Assembly (NCBI RefSeq): GCF_001612825.1
Contig: NZ_BDBE01000021.1
Coordinates: 62,001-126,000, forward strand
DNA length: 64,000 bases
Reading direction: 5' to 3'
Origin: Nocardia caishijiensis NBRC 108228
GTDB taxonomy: Bacteria; Actinomycetota; Actinomycetes; Mycobacteriales; Mycobacteriaceae
The notes beneath the pieces are model-generated. The model saw nothing but the letters and a program-made list of their open reading frames with translations, was not told where the DNA came from and did not search any database. The translations under genes and the position numbers were made by a program. This document shows positions 1 through 41,639 of the stretch, one piece after another (the first letter of the stretch is position 1; each line of letters starts with the position of its first letter).

Positions 1-34698
<34,698 letters not shown>

Positions 34699-34707
34699 CG
34701 ATGTGCT

Positions 34708-34739
34708 AGCTGGCTAGCCGCTTTTCGCGCTAGCCAGCT
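34708..34739 (+). terminator. Perfect 11-bp hairpin after the NRPS stop codon
   Basis: AGCTGGCTAGC and GCTAGCCAGCT form a perfect stem with a 10-nt loop, starting 10 bases after the NRPS stop. There is no strong T-run after it, as is common for actinobacterial terminators. It probably ends the NRPS transcript. It could instead act on the downstream toxin-antitoxin promoter, which begins right behind it. Confidence 0.55.
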
Positions 34740-34743
34740 TGCC

Positions 34744-34766
34744 GATAATGATGCTACCTTGGTAGC
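34744..34766 (+). promoter_or_regulatory. Possible promoter -10 and operator of the hicAB operon
   Basis: GATAAT at 34744-34749 is a good -10 hexamer, and the inverted repeat GCTACC-TT-GGTAGC at 34753-34766 covers the expected transcription start and the proposed TTG codon. HicB-type antitoxins often repress their own promoter. The assignment is by position and symmetry only. Confidence 0.35.
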
Positions 34767-34995
34767 GTTGCTGGATGATCGCGGAGCAACCGACCAGGAA
34801 GGCCTGCAAGCCCTGAAGAAGGAGGGCTGGTCGAAGCTTCGCGATGGAGCTGGTAGTCACTCGATCTATGGCTGCCGTTCAGGCAAGCACGACGTGAGCG
34901 TTCCCGATGGGCACCGGACCATCTCGCCAGGGGTGGTTCGGACCATCAACAAAGTGGTCGCGGCGTGCGATTGCCCGAAGGAGGACGAATCATGA
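34759..34995 (+). CDS. hicA: HicA-like mRNA interferase toxin
   Basis: A protein of 78 residues or fewer, with the HicA pattern: a helix (LQALKKEGWSKLRD), then GSH carrying the usual catalytic histidine, then GKHDVSVPDGHRTISPGVVRTI, the PH...I.xGxxR strand-helix of the double-stranded-RNA-binding-like fold. HicA toxins cut mRNA in the cytoplasm and are held by HicB. No ATG or GTG is in frame near the start; TTG at 34759 or 34768 must be used, possibly on a leaderless message. The stop overlaps the start of the next gene by 4 bases (ATGA), the usual toxin-first HicAB order. Confidence 0.8.
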   Translation: MVALLDDRGATDQEGLQALKKEGWSKLRDGAGSHSIYGCRSGKHDVSVPDGHRTISPGVVRTINKVVAACDCPKEDES

Positions 34996-35390
34996 GCACA
35001 CCGATCACCTACGAGGTACACGCGAGTCGCGTCGGGCGGTGGTGGGAGATCGCCGTGCCCGACGTCTACGGCGACGATCCGTGTGGACAGGCGAGGCATC
35101 TCACGGATGTGGGATACGAAGCGCGCACCATCATCGCTGCCAAGTTGGATGTCCCACTGTCCCATGTCGAAACGAAGCTGATCGTCGACGATTTCGGCGA
35201 TGCGCGTGATGTCAGTGGACGAGTTCAGCATATTTCCGATCTCCGATCGGAAATCGAACGTCTCACCGACGAATTGAACGAGGAGCAGCGCTCACTCGTG
35301 CGAGAACTGCGCCGCGAAGATGTCCCCGATGTCGACGTCGCAACGCTGCTCAATGTCGCCCGCCAGCGGATCGGCCAACTCGCGAAGTAG
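34992..35390 (+). CDS. hicB: HicB-like antitoxin
   Basis: 132 residues starting at ATG 34992, with AAGGAGG seven bases upstream. This start is preferred over a GTG further up because of that site and the ATGA overlap with hicA. The N-terminal part (YEVHASRVGRWWEIAVPD, then HLTDVGYEARTIIAAKLDVP) follows the HicB partial RNase-H-like fold. The C-terminal third is charged and helical (SDLRSEIERLTDELNEEQ). I see no clear HTH or ribbon-helix-helix segment. It should neutralise the toxin encoded just before it. Confidence 0.75.
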   Translation: MSTPITYEVHASRVGRWWEIAVPDVYGDDPCGQARHLTDVGYEARTIIAAKLDVPLSHVETKLIVDDFGDARDVSGRVQHISDLRSEIERLTDELNEEQRSLVRELRREDVPDVDVATLLNVARQRIGQLAK

Positions 35391-35396
35391 GTGGCG

Positions 35397-35969
35397 ATGC
35401 CCGTACCGCGCTCCGATCATTGGACCGCCGTCGACCTCGAGCAGTTGCCCGATGACGGTTCGCGCTACGAGGTGCTGAACGGCCAGCTCGTCGTGACTGT
35501 CGCCCCGAAGCCGGTGCATCAATGGTTGATCAAGCGGCTCACTCAGGTGCTCTACGCAGCTGTCCCCGCCGACCGGTTGGTGTTGGACGGTGTCGGCGTG
35601 CTCATCGGTGACGACGAGCCGATACCCGATCTGATGGTGGTCGAGGGATCGATCGATTGGCATGGGCGTGGTGTGCCGGTGGGACAGGTCGAACTCGCCG
35701 TCGAAGTCGTGTCGAGGTCGACGACGTTGCAGGATCGGATGGTGAAGCCGGTGTTGTACGCGCAGGCTGGCATTCCCACGTACTGGCGTTTCGAGATCAA
35801 CTCGTTCAGGAGCCGCCTGGCGGACGAACAGTTGCCGGTGTTGTTCGCATATTCGCTCGGTGCCGACGGTGAATACATGCTCACTCACCGCGCATCCGCA
35901 GGAGTCCCGGTGGCCTTGCGTACGCCCTTCGAGGTCACGTTCGATCCGGGCGTCTTGCTGCCGCGTTGA
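35397..35969 (+). CDS. Uma2 family (DUF820) PD-(D/E)XK-like endonuclease
   Basis: 190 residues from ATG 35397; a GTG abutting the hicB stop is the alternative. Family marks are the N-terminal YEVLNGQLVV, IPDLMVVEG in the middle, and LAVEVVSRSTTLQDRMVKPVLYAQAGIPTYW, which carries the acidic and lysine residues of the restriction-like fold. Uma2 proteins are abundant in cyanobacteria and some actinobacteria, and their role is unclear. Here the gene sits 6 bases or fewer after a HicAB pair, so it is probably co-transcribed with it. The nuclease fold is family knowledge; a defence or mobile role is an inference. Confidence 0.8.
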   Translation: MPVPRSDHWTAVDLEQLPDDGSRYEVLNGQLVVTVAPKPVHQWLIKRLTQVLYAAVPADRLVLDGVGVLIGDDEPIPDLMVVEGSIDWHGRGVPVGQVELAVEVVSRSTTLQDRMVKPVLYAQAGIPTYWRFEINSFRSRLADEQLPVLFAYSLGADGEYMLTHRASAGVPVALRTPFEVTFDPGVLLPR

Positions 35970-35997
35970 CGAATCTGACGTCGCCACCCGGCGAGCG

Positions 35998-36639
35998 TCA
36001 GCGTTGGAGCAGGTCGGCCAGTCCGGCGAGGAGCAGACTCAAGCCGAAGGTGAAATCGGCTGCACCGGTGTGGGTTCCGGTGATCACTAGGGAGGCGAGT
36101 GTGTGCATGTGCGGATGGGTTTCGGTGGGGATGAGCGGAAGGAATTGCTCGGCGGCCGAAGCGTATTCGGAGGGGGCTAGAGGGAAGTTGACGGCCTGGA
36201 GGGTGAAGCCGTAGATGTGGCTGTCGAGGGCGTTCCAGGCGCGGTCGGCTTGTTCGTAGGTGAAACCCGCGGCGATCAGACAGGCGAGAGTCGCCTCGAC
36301 ATACCGCAGCATCGCGGGGCCGACATTCACGCGGGAGCCGAGCAGTCCGGTGGCCCAGCGGTGCCGGAGCAGCACCTCGTGGGCAGAAACGGCGCGGCGG
36401 CGTAGTTCTTCCTGCCAGTCGCCACCCGCTTCCGGCACGTAGATCTCCGCGACGACCAGGTCGATGAGCCCGTCGAGGATGTCCTCCTTGTGGGCGACAT
36501 GGTTGTACAGCGACATGGCTTCGACACCGAGAGCCTTGGCGAGCTTGCGCATCGACAGCGTGTCGAGGCCCTCCGCATCGGCCAGGTCGATCGCCACGCG
36601 CAGGATTCGTTCCCTGCTCAGTGGGGTGCGTTGCGGCAC
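35998..36639 (-). CDS. TetR family regulator (TetR_C_1 type)
   Basis: 213 residues. The N-terminal helix-turn-helix is clear (LSRERILRVAIDLADAEG, then SMRKLAKALGVEAMSLYNHV). The rest matches the ligand-binding domain of classical Tet repressors (WRHALLGSR-like RHRWATGLLGSRVNVGP, then LDSHIYGFTLQ). It is divergent from an MDR oxidoreductase gene, and two copies of a 15-bp palindrome lie between them, one beside each start. It most likely represses both genes until a small molecule binds. The inducer is unknown. Confidence 0.9.
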   Translation of the reverse strand: MPQRTPLSRERILRVAIDLADAEGLDTLSMRKLAKALGVEAMSLYNHVAHKEDILDGLIDLVVAEIYVPEAGGDWQEELRRRAVSAHEVLLRHRWATGLLGSRVNVGPAMLRYVEATLACLIAAGFTYEQADRAWNALDSHIYGFTLQAVNFPLAPSEYASAAEQFLPLIPTETHPHMHTLASLVITGTHTGAADFTFGLSLLLAGLADLLQR

Positions 36640-36656
36640 GTTCTCCTCCTTGACCT

Positions 36657-36671
36657 ACTTACGGCGTAAGT
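36657..36671. promoter_or_regulatory. TetR operator, copy 1
   Basis: Perfect palindrome ACTTAC-GGC-GTAAGT, 17 bases upstream of the TetR start. It is matched by a second copy 20 bases away on the side of the oxidoreductase gene. Two identical half-site pairs in a divergent TetR/target gap are strong evidence for an operator. Confidence 0.8.
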
Positions 36672-36690
36672 GTAGCGTCTGAGGTCAGCG

Positions 36691-36705
36691 ACTTACGCTG
36701 TAAGT
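36691..36705. promoter_or_regulatory. TetR operator, copy 2
   Basis: Perfect palindrome ACTTAC-GCT-GTAAGT, 18 bases before the ATG of the oxidoreductase. It has the same arms as copy 1 with a different 3-base centre. Centre-to-centre spacing is 34 bp, about three helix turns, so both sites face the same side of the DNA. Confidence 0.8.
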
Positions 36706-36723
36706 GTGAGAGGAAGAGTGCTC

Positions 36724-37731
36724 ATGACCGAGGTGGATACCGCCCGAATGACGGCATGGGTGGCCCCGCGCTATGGCGGTGGGGAAGTGTTGCGCACCGA
36801 AGTCGTGCCCCGGCCGGTGCCCGGCGAACGGGATGTGATCGTCCGCGTACGCGCGGCCTCGCTGTGTAGCGGTGACCTGCACCTGCTCAACGGGACGCCG
36901 TACTTGCTTCGCCTCGGCTTCGGCCTACGGAGGCCGAAGCATCGGATGATCGGCCAGAACCTTGCCGGTGAGGTCGTCGCCGTCGGTATCAAGGTGAGCG
37001 AGTTCCAGCTCGGGGACAGGGTTTTCGGTGAGGTGCCGAGCGGTGCGTTCGCGGAGTTCGTCCGGGCGGATGTGCAGTCGTTCGCCCTGGTGCCCGACGA
37101 CATGGAGATGGAAACCGCGGCGGCGATCCCCGATTCGGGCATGACCGCGCTACAGGGCCTACGAGACATCGGCAAAGTCGGGCCGGGGCACCGAGTGCTG
37201 ATCAACGGCGCGTCCGGTGGCGTGGGAACTTTCGCGGTGCAGATAGCGAAAGCTCTCGGCGCCCACGTAACGGCCGTGTGCGGCACCCGCCACCTCGACA
37301 TGGTGCACGATATCGGCGCCGACATCGTTATCGACTACACCACAACGGATTTCATCACCACTGGCGACACCTACGACGTCATTTTCGACCTCGCGGGCAA
37401 TCGCAAACTCCGCGACTGCCGCCGCGCACTCACCCCGAACGGCACCTTCATCTCCTCGGCGGGCGCACCGGGCGGCAACTGGTTCGGCCCGATCCGCTGG
37501 CTCGGCTCAGTCCTCATCACCAACCTCTTCACCCGTCAAACCCTCAAACCACTCCTCATGCGCCCCACCACGACAGACCTGCGGTACCTGGCCGAACTAG
37601 CGACCACCGGAGCCCTGCGCCCCGTGATCCAGCGCCGCCTACCCCTGTCGGAGGCCGCAGCCGCGATCAGTCTTTTCGCCGAAGGACACGCCTCTGGGAA
37701 AACGTTGCTGACAGGGTGGCCTGCCCGATGA
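36724..37731 (+). CDS. MDR-superfamily NAD(P)H-dependent oxidoreductase (quinone oxidoreductase-like)
   Basis: 335 residues from ATG 36724, with GAGAGGAAGAG just upstream; GTG 36706 overlaps the operator and is less likely. The N-terminal GroES-like part contains MIGQNLAGEVVAVG. The Rossmann segment is INGASGGVGTFAVQIAKALGA. The zinc-binding cysteines of classical alcohol dehydrogenases are missing, so this is the zinc-free, quinone-oxidoreductase-like branch. It is divergent from and probably controlled by the adjacent TetR repressor, suggesting a role against a reactive or toxic small molecule. Confidence 0.85.
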   Translation: MTEVDTARMTAWVAPRYGGGEVLRTEVVPRPVPGERDVIVRVRAASLCSGDLHLLNGTPYLLRLGFGLRRPKHRMIGQNLAGEVVAVGIKVSEFQLGDRVFGEVPSGAFAEFVRADVQSFALVPDDMEMETAAAIPDSGMTALQGLRDIGKVGPGHRVLINGASGGVGTFAVQIAKALGAHVTAVCGTRHLDMVHDIGADIVIDYTTTDFITTGDTYDVIFDLAGNRKLRDCRRALTPNGTFISSAGAPGGNWFGPIRWLGSVLITNLFTRQTLKPLLMRPTTTDLRYLAELATTGALRPVIQRRLPLSEAAAAISLFAEGHASGKTLLTGWPAR

Positions 37732-37839
37732 CCACGGTGTCCTCACCGTCGGTCGGCGCGCTCGTCTGAGCGTGTCGGCAGATCATCTGCTATCAATCGT
37801 CGTAGTGACATACTCAGACGAGGCCGAGGAGGTGTGCCG

Positions 37840-38496
37840 ATGGTCGATGTGTTCACCGATGCACTGTTCACCCCGGCTGATGTGGCGCGCCAGCTGGTGA
37901 TCCCGAGGAGCACCGTCTACTCGTGGCTCTCGAAGGACGCCGACGGCCACCCCCTGGTCCACCGGGTGCAGCCGGAACGACGTGGTCGAGCCAGCGTGCC
38001 GTTCATAGCGATGGTCGAGGCCTACGTTCTGCGGGCGCTGCGCACCGAACTGCGTTTCAGTACGCCCCGCATCCAGGCGGCGGTGTCGGCGCTGCGAGCA
38101 GAGTTCGACACCGAGTACGCCCTGGCCAGTAAACGCATCGCCACCGACGGTATCGACCTCTTCGTCGAATACAGCGACGGCGAATTCGCCCGCGTGCACG
38201 ATCGGCAGATACCGGTGCGCGAGTTCATCAGCGACTATCTGCGCTACATAGATTGGGGCGAGGCCGGTTACGCCACCCGCCTGCACCTACCGCGCTTTCC
38301 CGCGGCCGCGCCCGTGGTGATAGATCCACAGTTCAACTGGGGTGGCCCGGTTCTCGAACGGACAAAAGCCCCGGTCAGCGCAATCATCGACCTCTTCAAG
38401 GCCGGAGAGTCCATCAATGTCGTCGCGGGGGAATACGAGCTCGACGAACAAGAAGTCCAAGCCATCGTCCGAGCCGAGCTACCAGCAGCCGCCTGA
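37840..38496 (+). CDS. VapB45-like antitoxin (HTH plus DUF433)
   Basis: 218 residues from ATG 37840, with GGAGG seven bases upstream. The N-terminal part resembles a MerR-like helix-turn-helix (FTPADVARQLVIPRSTVYSWL). The C-terminal part is a DUF433 domain (DPQFNWGGPVLERTKAPV, then AGESINVVAGEYELDEQEV). Length and architecture match the M. tuberculosis VapB45 family as I remember it. The next gene encodes the matching PIN-like toxin and overlaps it by about 80 bases, so the two must be co-expressed. Confidence 0.75.
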   Translation: MVDVFTDALFTPADVARQLVIPRSTVYSWLSKDADGHPLVHRVQPERRGRASVPFIAMVEAYVLRALRTELRFSTPRIQAAVSALRAEFDTEYALASKRIATDGIDLFVEYSDGEFARVHDRQIPVREFISDYLRYIDWGEAGYATRLHLPRFPAAAPVVIDPQFNWGGPVLERTKAPVSAIIDLFKAGESINVVAGEYELDEQEVQAIVRAELPAAA

Positions 38497-38872
38497 ATTC
38501 TTCCTCGATCGGGGACTCGGCAAGGGAGTCGCCGCTGGGCTGCTCGAACTGGGATGGCGGATCCACCGGTTCGTCGACCGCTTTCCCAACGATGCTCAGG
38601 AGACGACGGACGAGCAATGGATCGAGTTCGGTCTGACCCGAGGCTGGGTTCCGCTCTGTAAAGACGGACGGATCAAAGGTCGCGCCGCCGAGCGCGCCCC
38701 GCTGGAAAAGCACACCGCGGTCATGTTCTACCTGGACAACCAGCAACTGACGATCAGCGCGATGATCGAGCGGGTGCACGGTGCTCGTTCAGCGATCCAT
38801 CTCGCCATCGAGCGTAGTGGCCCAGCTGCGTATGCCGTGACAGCGCATGGTGTTCGCCGGACCTGGCCGTGA
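38417..38872 (+). CDS. VapC45-like PIN-domain toxin
   Basis: Up to 151 residues. The conserved core starts at EFFLDRGLGKGVAAGLLELG with the first PIN aspartate, followed by DEQWIEFGLTRGWVPLCKDGRIK with further acidic residues, as in the VapC45/DUF5615-type toxins. The only ATG in this frame close to the core is at 38417, well inside the antitoxin gene. That start gives 34 extra Ser-rich residues; a non-standard start nearer 38490 is possible. The predicted activity is RNA cleavage, blocked by the upstream antitoxin. Confidence 0.7.
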   Translation: MSSRGNTSSTNKKSKPSSEPSYQQPPEFFLDRGLGKGVAAGLLELGWRIHRFVDRFPNDAQETTDEQWIEFGLTRGWVPLCKDGRIKGRAAERAPLEKHTAVMFYLDNQQLTISAMIERVHGARSAIHLAIERSGPAAYAVTAHGVRRTWP

Positions 38873-38878
38873 ACACCT

Positions 38879-39191
38879 TCATGCCGGTGTGGCAGGCCGT
38901 GCCTTCTCGAATCGGGCCACAAAGGTCATCTCGAGAGCCTCGGCGAGGCGGTTCAACGTGGGCGATCGTTGGTGTTCCAGCGCCACCCTCGATCCGCGAC
39001 AGTGAAGGCTGCGGAATACCCGCATGGCGTGCGACCTCGGTCTGGGTCAGCCCTAATTCGAGACGCCGAGTGCGCGCTGCTTCGGCCAGTTCGTAGGCCC
39101 GCCGCGCATCCTCGTAGGCGCGCCGCATTTCGTCCGAGAGCCCATCGGTGTCGTTCCGGCGCAACTTCCAGCGGCGATGTGGAGTACTCAT
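38879..39191 (-). pseudogene. HigA/XRE antitoxin gene with a frameshift
   Basis: From ATG 39191 (AGGTGG upstream) the frame encodes a Cro/C1-type helix-turn-helix, LGLTQTEVARHAGIPQPSLSRIEGG. After GTPTIA the frame is lost. The typical ending continues in the next frame as TLNRLAEALEMTFVARFEKA and stops at 38879. Deleting one C from a CCC run near 38957 restores a full-length XRE antitoxin of about 103 residues. It is either a real decay mutation or a homopolymer base-call error. Confidence 0.75.
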
Positions 39192-39480
39192 ATGACATCC
39201 ACCTGTCGCAAACGGTTCGGCATGGTGATCGGGGCCGCCCGCCTGGCACAGCTTCATGGCGAGTCTGGCGCGATCCACCTCGCCCACCTGCCGACTTTTG
39301 TCCTTCGAAAACGCCGTCAGCAACCCGCTTCCCCCTCGGCGAGCCAACAGGTCAACCGAATATCGTTCGGGTACAGCTTGATTCGAACTTCTTGCAAGCC
39401 ATCTCCGAGATGCTTGGCGTTAGGCCATCCACTCCCGCCCATTCCGGAAGTCTGATCCCGAAAAGAGACCCACTTACGCT
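39192..39480 (-). pseudogene. HigB/RelE-like (phage Gp49-like) toxin remnant
   Basis: Two overlapping frames on the minus strand together resemble the C-terminal two thirds of a Gp49-like toxin: AKHLGDGLQEVRIKLYPNDIR with CWLAEG in one, then GLLTAFSKDKSRQVGEVDRA with RLAMKLCQ in the next. Adding one G to a G5 run near 39335 joins them. The N-terminal part is missing: a TAG stop lies upstream and no start is found. Its position directly before the frameshifted XRE gene fits a dead HigBA pair. Confidence 0.6.
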
Positions 39481-39535
39481 ACATGGCGTTGGAGCATAAG
39501 TGGCCGCCTTTGAGTTTGCTTGCTATTGTAAGTGC

Positions 39536-40138
39536 ATGAAAGAACTTAGGGAGGTGCGCGCCAATTTCAACGAAACGACGATCACGGTGTATCAGGCCTT
39601 CATGCCGGAGATCGCACTACCAGCTGCGGAGACCGGGAAGTTCGGTTCGGGGTTTAAGTACGATCGAATGACATGGATCAAGCCGTCGTTCCTATGGATG
39701 ATGTATAGATCCGGCTGGGCCAGTAAACCGGGACAAGAATGCATACTTGCTATTGAAATAACTCGAACCGGTTTCGAGTGGGCACTGAGCAGGTCAGCCC
39801 TCTCGCATTATGAGGCCAAGATCCACAACAACAAGGAACACTGGAAATCGTCGCTATGTGAGCCGGTGAGGATTCAATGGGACCCGGAACGTGACATAAG
39901 CCTTAATAGGTTGTCACGCCGTTCGCTGCAAGTAGGCCTGTCTGGCGAGGCGGTCCACCTCTACTGCAATCACTGGATTGTCGCGATTTCAAATCAAACA
40001 GATCGTGCCAAGGAAATTAGAGATCTTATCACTGAAGGGCGTGTGGATATGGCGAATAAATTGTTGCCCGTGGAGCGTCGGTACCCAGTCCCGGACGAAA
40101 TTGCCGTCCGAATCGGTTCAGAGGCTGATTCTGCATGA
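39536..40138 (+). CDS. DUF4291 domain protein
   Basis: 200 residues from ATG 39536. It follows the DUF4291 family almost end to end: TTITVYQAFMPEIA, then RMTWIKPSFLWMMYRSGW, RTGFEWALSRSALSHY, RIQWDPERD and RSLQVGLSGEAV. The family's function is not known to me; the conserved core suggests an enzyme. Base composition is visibly lower in GC than the NRPS or the right-hand third, with codons such as ATA, TTA and AAT. It sits between a dead toxin-antitoxin pair and an insertion sequence, so it looks horizontally acquired. Confidence 0.85.
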   Translation: MKELREVRANFNETTITVYQAFMPEIALPAAETGKFGSGFKYDRMTWIKPSFLWMMYRSGWASKPGQECILAIEITRTGFEWALSRSALSHYEAKIHNNKEHWKSSLCEPVRIQWDPERDISLNRLSRRSLQVGLSGEAVHLYCNHWIVAISNQTDRAKEIRDLITEGRVDMANKLLPVERRYPVPDEIAVRIGSEADSA

Positions 40139-40613
40139 AGACGTCCATGCGGTCGAATATGGTTGCTAAAGCCCTATCTGTGCGCGATGCACCCAGTTGT
40201 GGGCGCGCCCCACGGTATGAGCGCGTGGGCCTGAAACCGAGGAGCAAAACGATGGACGTGCGTTGAAAATCGGGTGCGTCGACGCACTCCTCGCACCACA
40301 AGGATGAGCGCCGTCCTTGCGAAACTGCCGAAGCAGTGCCGTCCGATGTCTGGAATTCGGAACTGATAATAGACCGTAGTTGCGCGCCAAGCGAGTATCC
40401 CGGAGCGGGGTTGTAGGCGATTGAGACCTTTCGAACCGTAGACGGAGGATACCTTGACGATCAGAGAAACCAGACTGCTGCCAATTGCACGCACTGTCTG
40501 AGCTGGACGATTCTGACCATCTCCGAGCGAACGATTTGTTCGCACTCAAAGTGTTAAAATGCACTCACAGATTCCGAAAGTGAGTACCTGGAGTACCTTC
40601 AAGAAGAATCTAT
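40139..40613. other. Low-GC spacer without a supportable gene
   Basis: About 475 bases between the DUF4291 gene and the insertion sequence. Open frames of 120-130 codons exist on the minus strand, but they overlap each other, have no recognisable domain, and lack a convincing ribosome site. I see no tRNA, terminator or repeat here. It may be debris of an older gene. Confidence 0.5.
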
Positions 40614-40625
40614 TTAGACCGTGTC

Positions 40626-41107
40626 TCATGCGGTTGATCGGGCCTTCGTGAGCTTCTTGTACCCGGTGAGTGCGCCGGCCAGTGTGAGGAAGGCGCAGAA
40701 GTGAGTGTCCTTGCGGTCGTCGCGAATCGAGAGCCGGTGATAACCGGTCAGCCACGACATCGTTCGCTCGATCATCCAGCGGTGTCGACCGAGGCGTTCG
40801 GAGGACTCGACACTCTTGCGGGCGATCCGAACTCCGATGCCACACTCGGCAACCCATCGGCGCAGTTCGTGGTGGTCGTAGGCCTTGTCCGCGTGCAGCT
40901 TTCCCGGACTCCGGCGCCGCGGTCCGCGGCGCGACCGAACCGCTGGGATCGCCCGCACGAGCGGACCCAGCGCATCGGCATCGGGAGTGTTGGCGGCCGA
41001 GACTGCCACGGTGATCGGAATGCCGTGACGGTCGGACAGGACATGGATCTTGGAGCCGGATCTACCGCGATCGACCGGATTCGGGCCGGTCATCGGGCCC
41101 CCTCTTT
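40626..41107 (-). CDS. IS5-type transposase, OrfB part (DDE catalytic region)
   Basis: About 160 residues continuing from OrfA: TGPNPVDRGRSGSKIHVLSD, then HADKAYD with the second catalytic aspartate, and RHRWMIERTMSWLTGYHRL with the catalytic glutamate of the DDE transposase. It is not expected to start on its own, although an ATG exists at 41093. It ends 9 bases inside the left inverted repeat boundary, a compact layout typical of the group. Confidence 0.85.
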
Positions 41108-41454
41108 GCTCGTACCGACGCACCGTCGACCACGACGCGCGACCAGTCGAGCAATCCTTGGCTGCCGAGCTCGTCGAGCACGGCCATCTGTAGCTGCCGC
41201 CATAGCCCCGCCTCGGTCCAAGCGGTGAATCCACGGTGCGCGGTCGGCGCCGTGACACCGAGCGACGATGGCAGCATCCGCCAGGCGCAACCGCTGGTCA
41301 GCACGTACACGACGGCAGTGAACACCGCCCGTTCATCGGTGGGAGCGGTACCACCACCTTGACGACGGACAGAGAACTTCGGCAGCAGAGGCTCCACCAG
41401 CGCCCACAACTCGTCGGGCACCAGCCGCCTCGACAAGGCGTCGGTCACGGCCAA
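41062..41454 (-). CDS. IS5-type transposase, OrfA part
   Basis: 130 residues. It has the N-terminal DUF4096-like domain (VPDELWALVEPLLP, then VFTAVVYVLTSGCAWRMLP) and runs into the first catalytic aspartate segment (WSRVVVDGASVRAKRG). After that the frame goes off family and stops. A +1 shift at AGG-GGG-CCC around 41098-41107 moves into the OrfB frame and restores the expected GPMTGPNPVDRG. Such split IS5 transposases are often made by programmed frameshifting. Confidence 0.85.
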   Translation of the reverse strand: MAVTDALSRRLVPDELWALVEPLLPKFSVRRQGGGTAPTDERAVFTAVVYVLTSGCAWRMLPSSLGVTAPTAHRGFTAWTEAGLWRQLQMAVLDELGSQGLLDWSRVVVDGASVRAKRGPDDRPESGRSR

Positions 41455-41544
41455 CGATTATGCGGCACAATCGATCACATCACGAAACTCACGTCGTGAG
41501 ACACGGTCTTAGTGACTTTGGACGGTCTCTAGAAGGATCACGCG

Positions 41545-41639
41545 GTGACCTCTCGCTTGCGGGCTATGACACGCCAGCTGGTTGCTGATGCCCGGTCGTA
41601 CATCACGCTATTGGACGCAACCATCGCGCCGTTGCAGGA
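41545..41639 (+). pseudogene. Possible transposase remnant beside the insertion sequence
   Basis: A short frame (MTSRLRAMTRQLVADARSY, then ITLLDATIAPLQDHLA) recalls the helical segment before the second domain of IS110-type transposases. Only about 30 codons are similar; nothing follows. It lies between the insertion sequence and the end of the toxin operon. The call is a guess from pattern. Confidence 0.22.

Larger units (their letters stand above)
40617..41508 (-). mobile_element. IS5-family insertion sequence, 892 bp, with TTA target duplication
   Basis: Terminal inverted repeats are GACCGTGTCTCATG at the left (40617-40630) and CGTGAGACACGGTC at the right (41495-41508), 13 of 14 matching. 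Both ends are flanked by TTA (40614-40616 and 41509-41511), the TNA-type duplication known for part of the IS5 family. The transposase is split in two frames on the minus strand. The preserved ends and direct repeats indicate a fairly recent insertion. Confidence 0.9.

Noticed and set aside
40166..40564. Minus-strand frames of 120-130 codons in the low-GC spacer
   Set aside because: They overlap in different frames, show no family pattern, and lack a convincing ribosome site.
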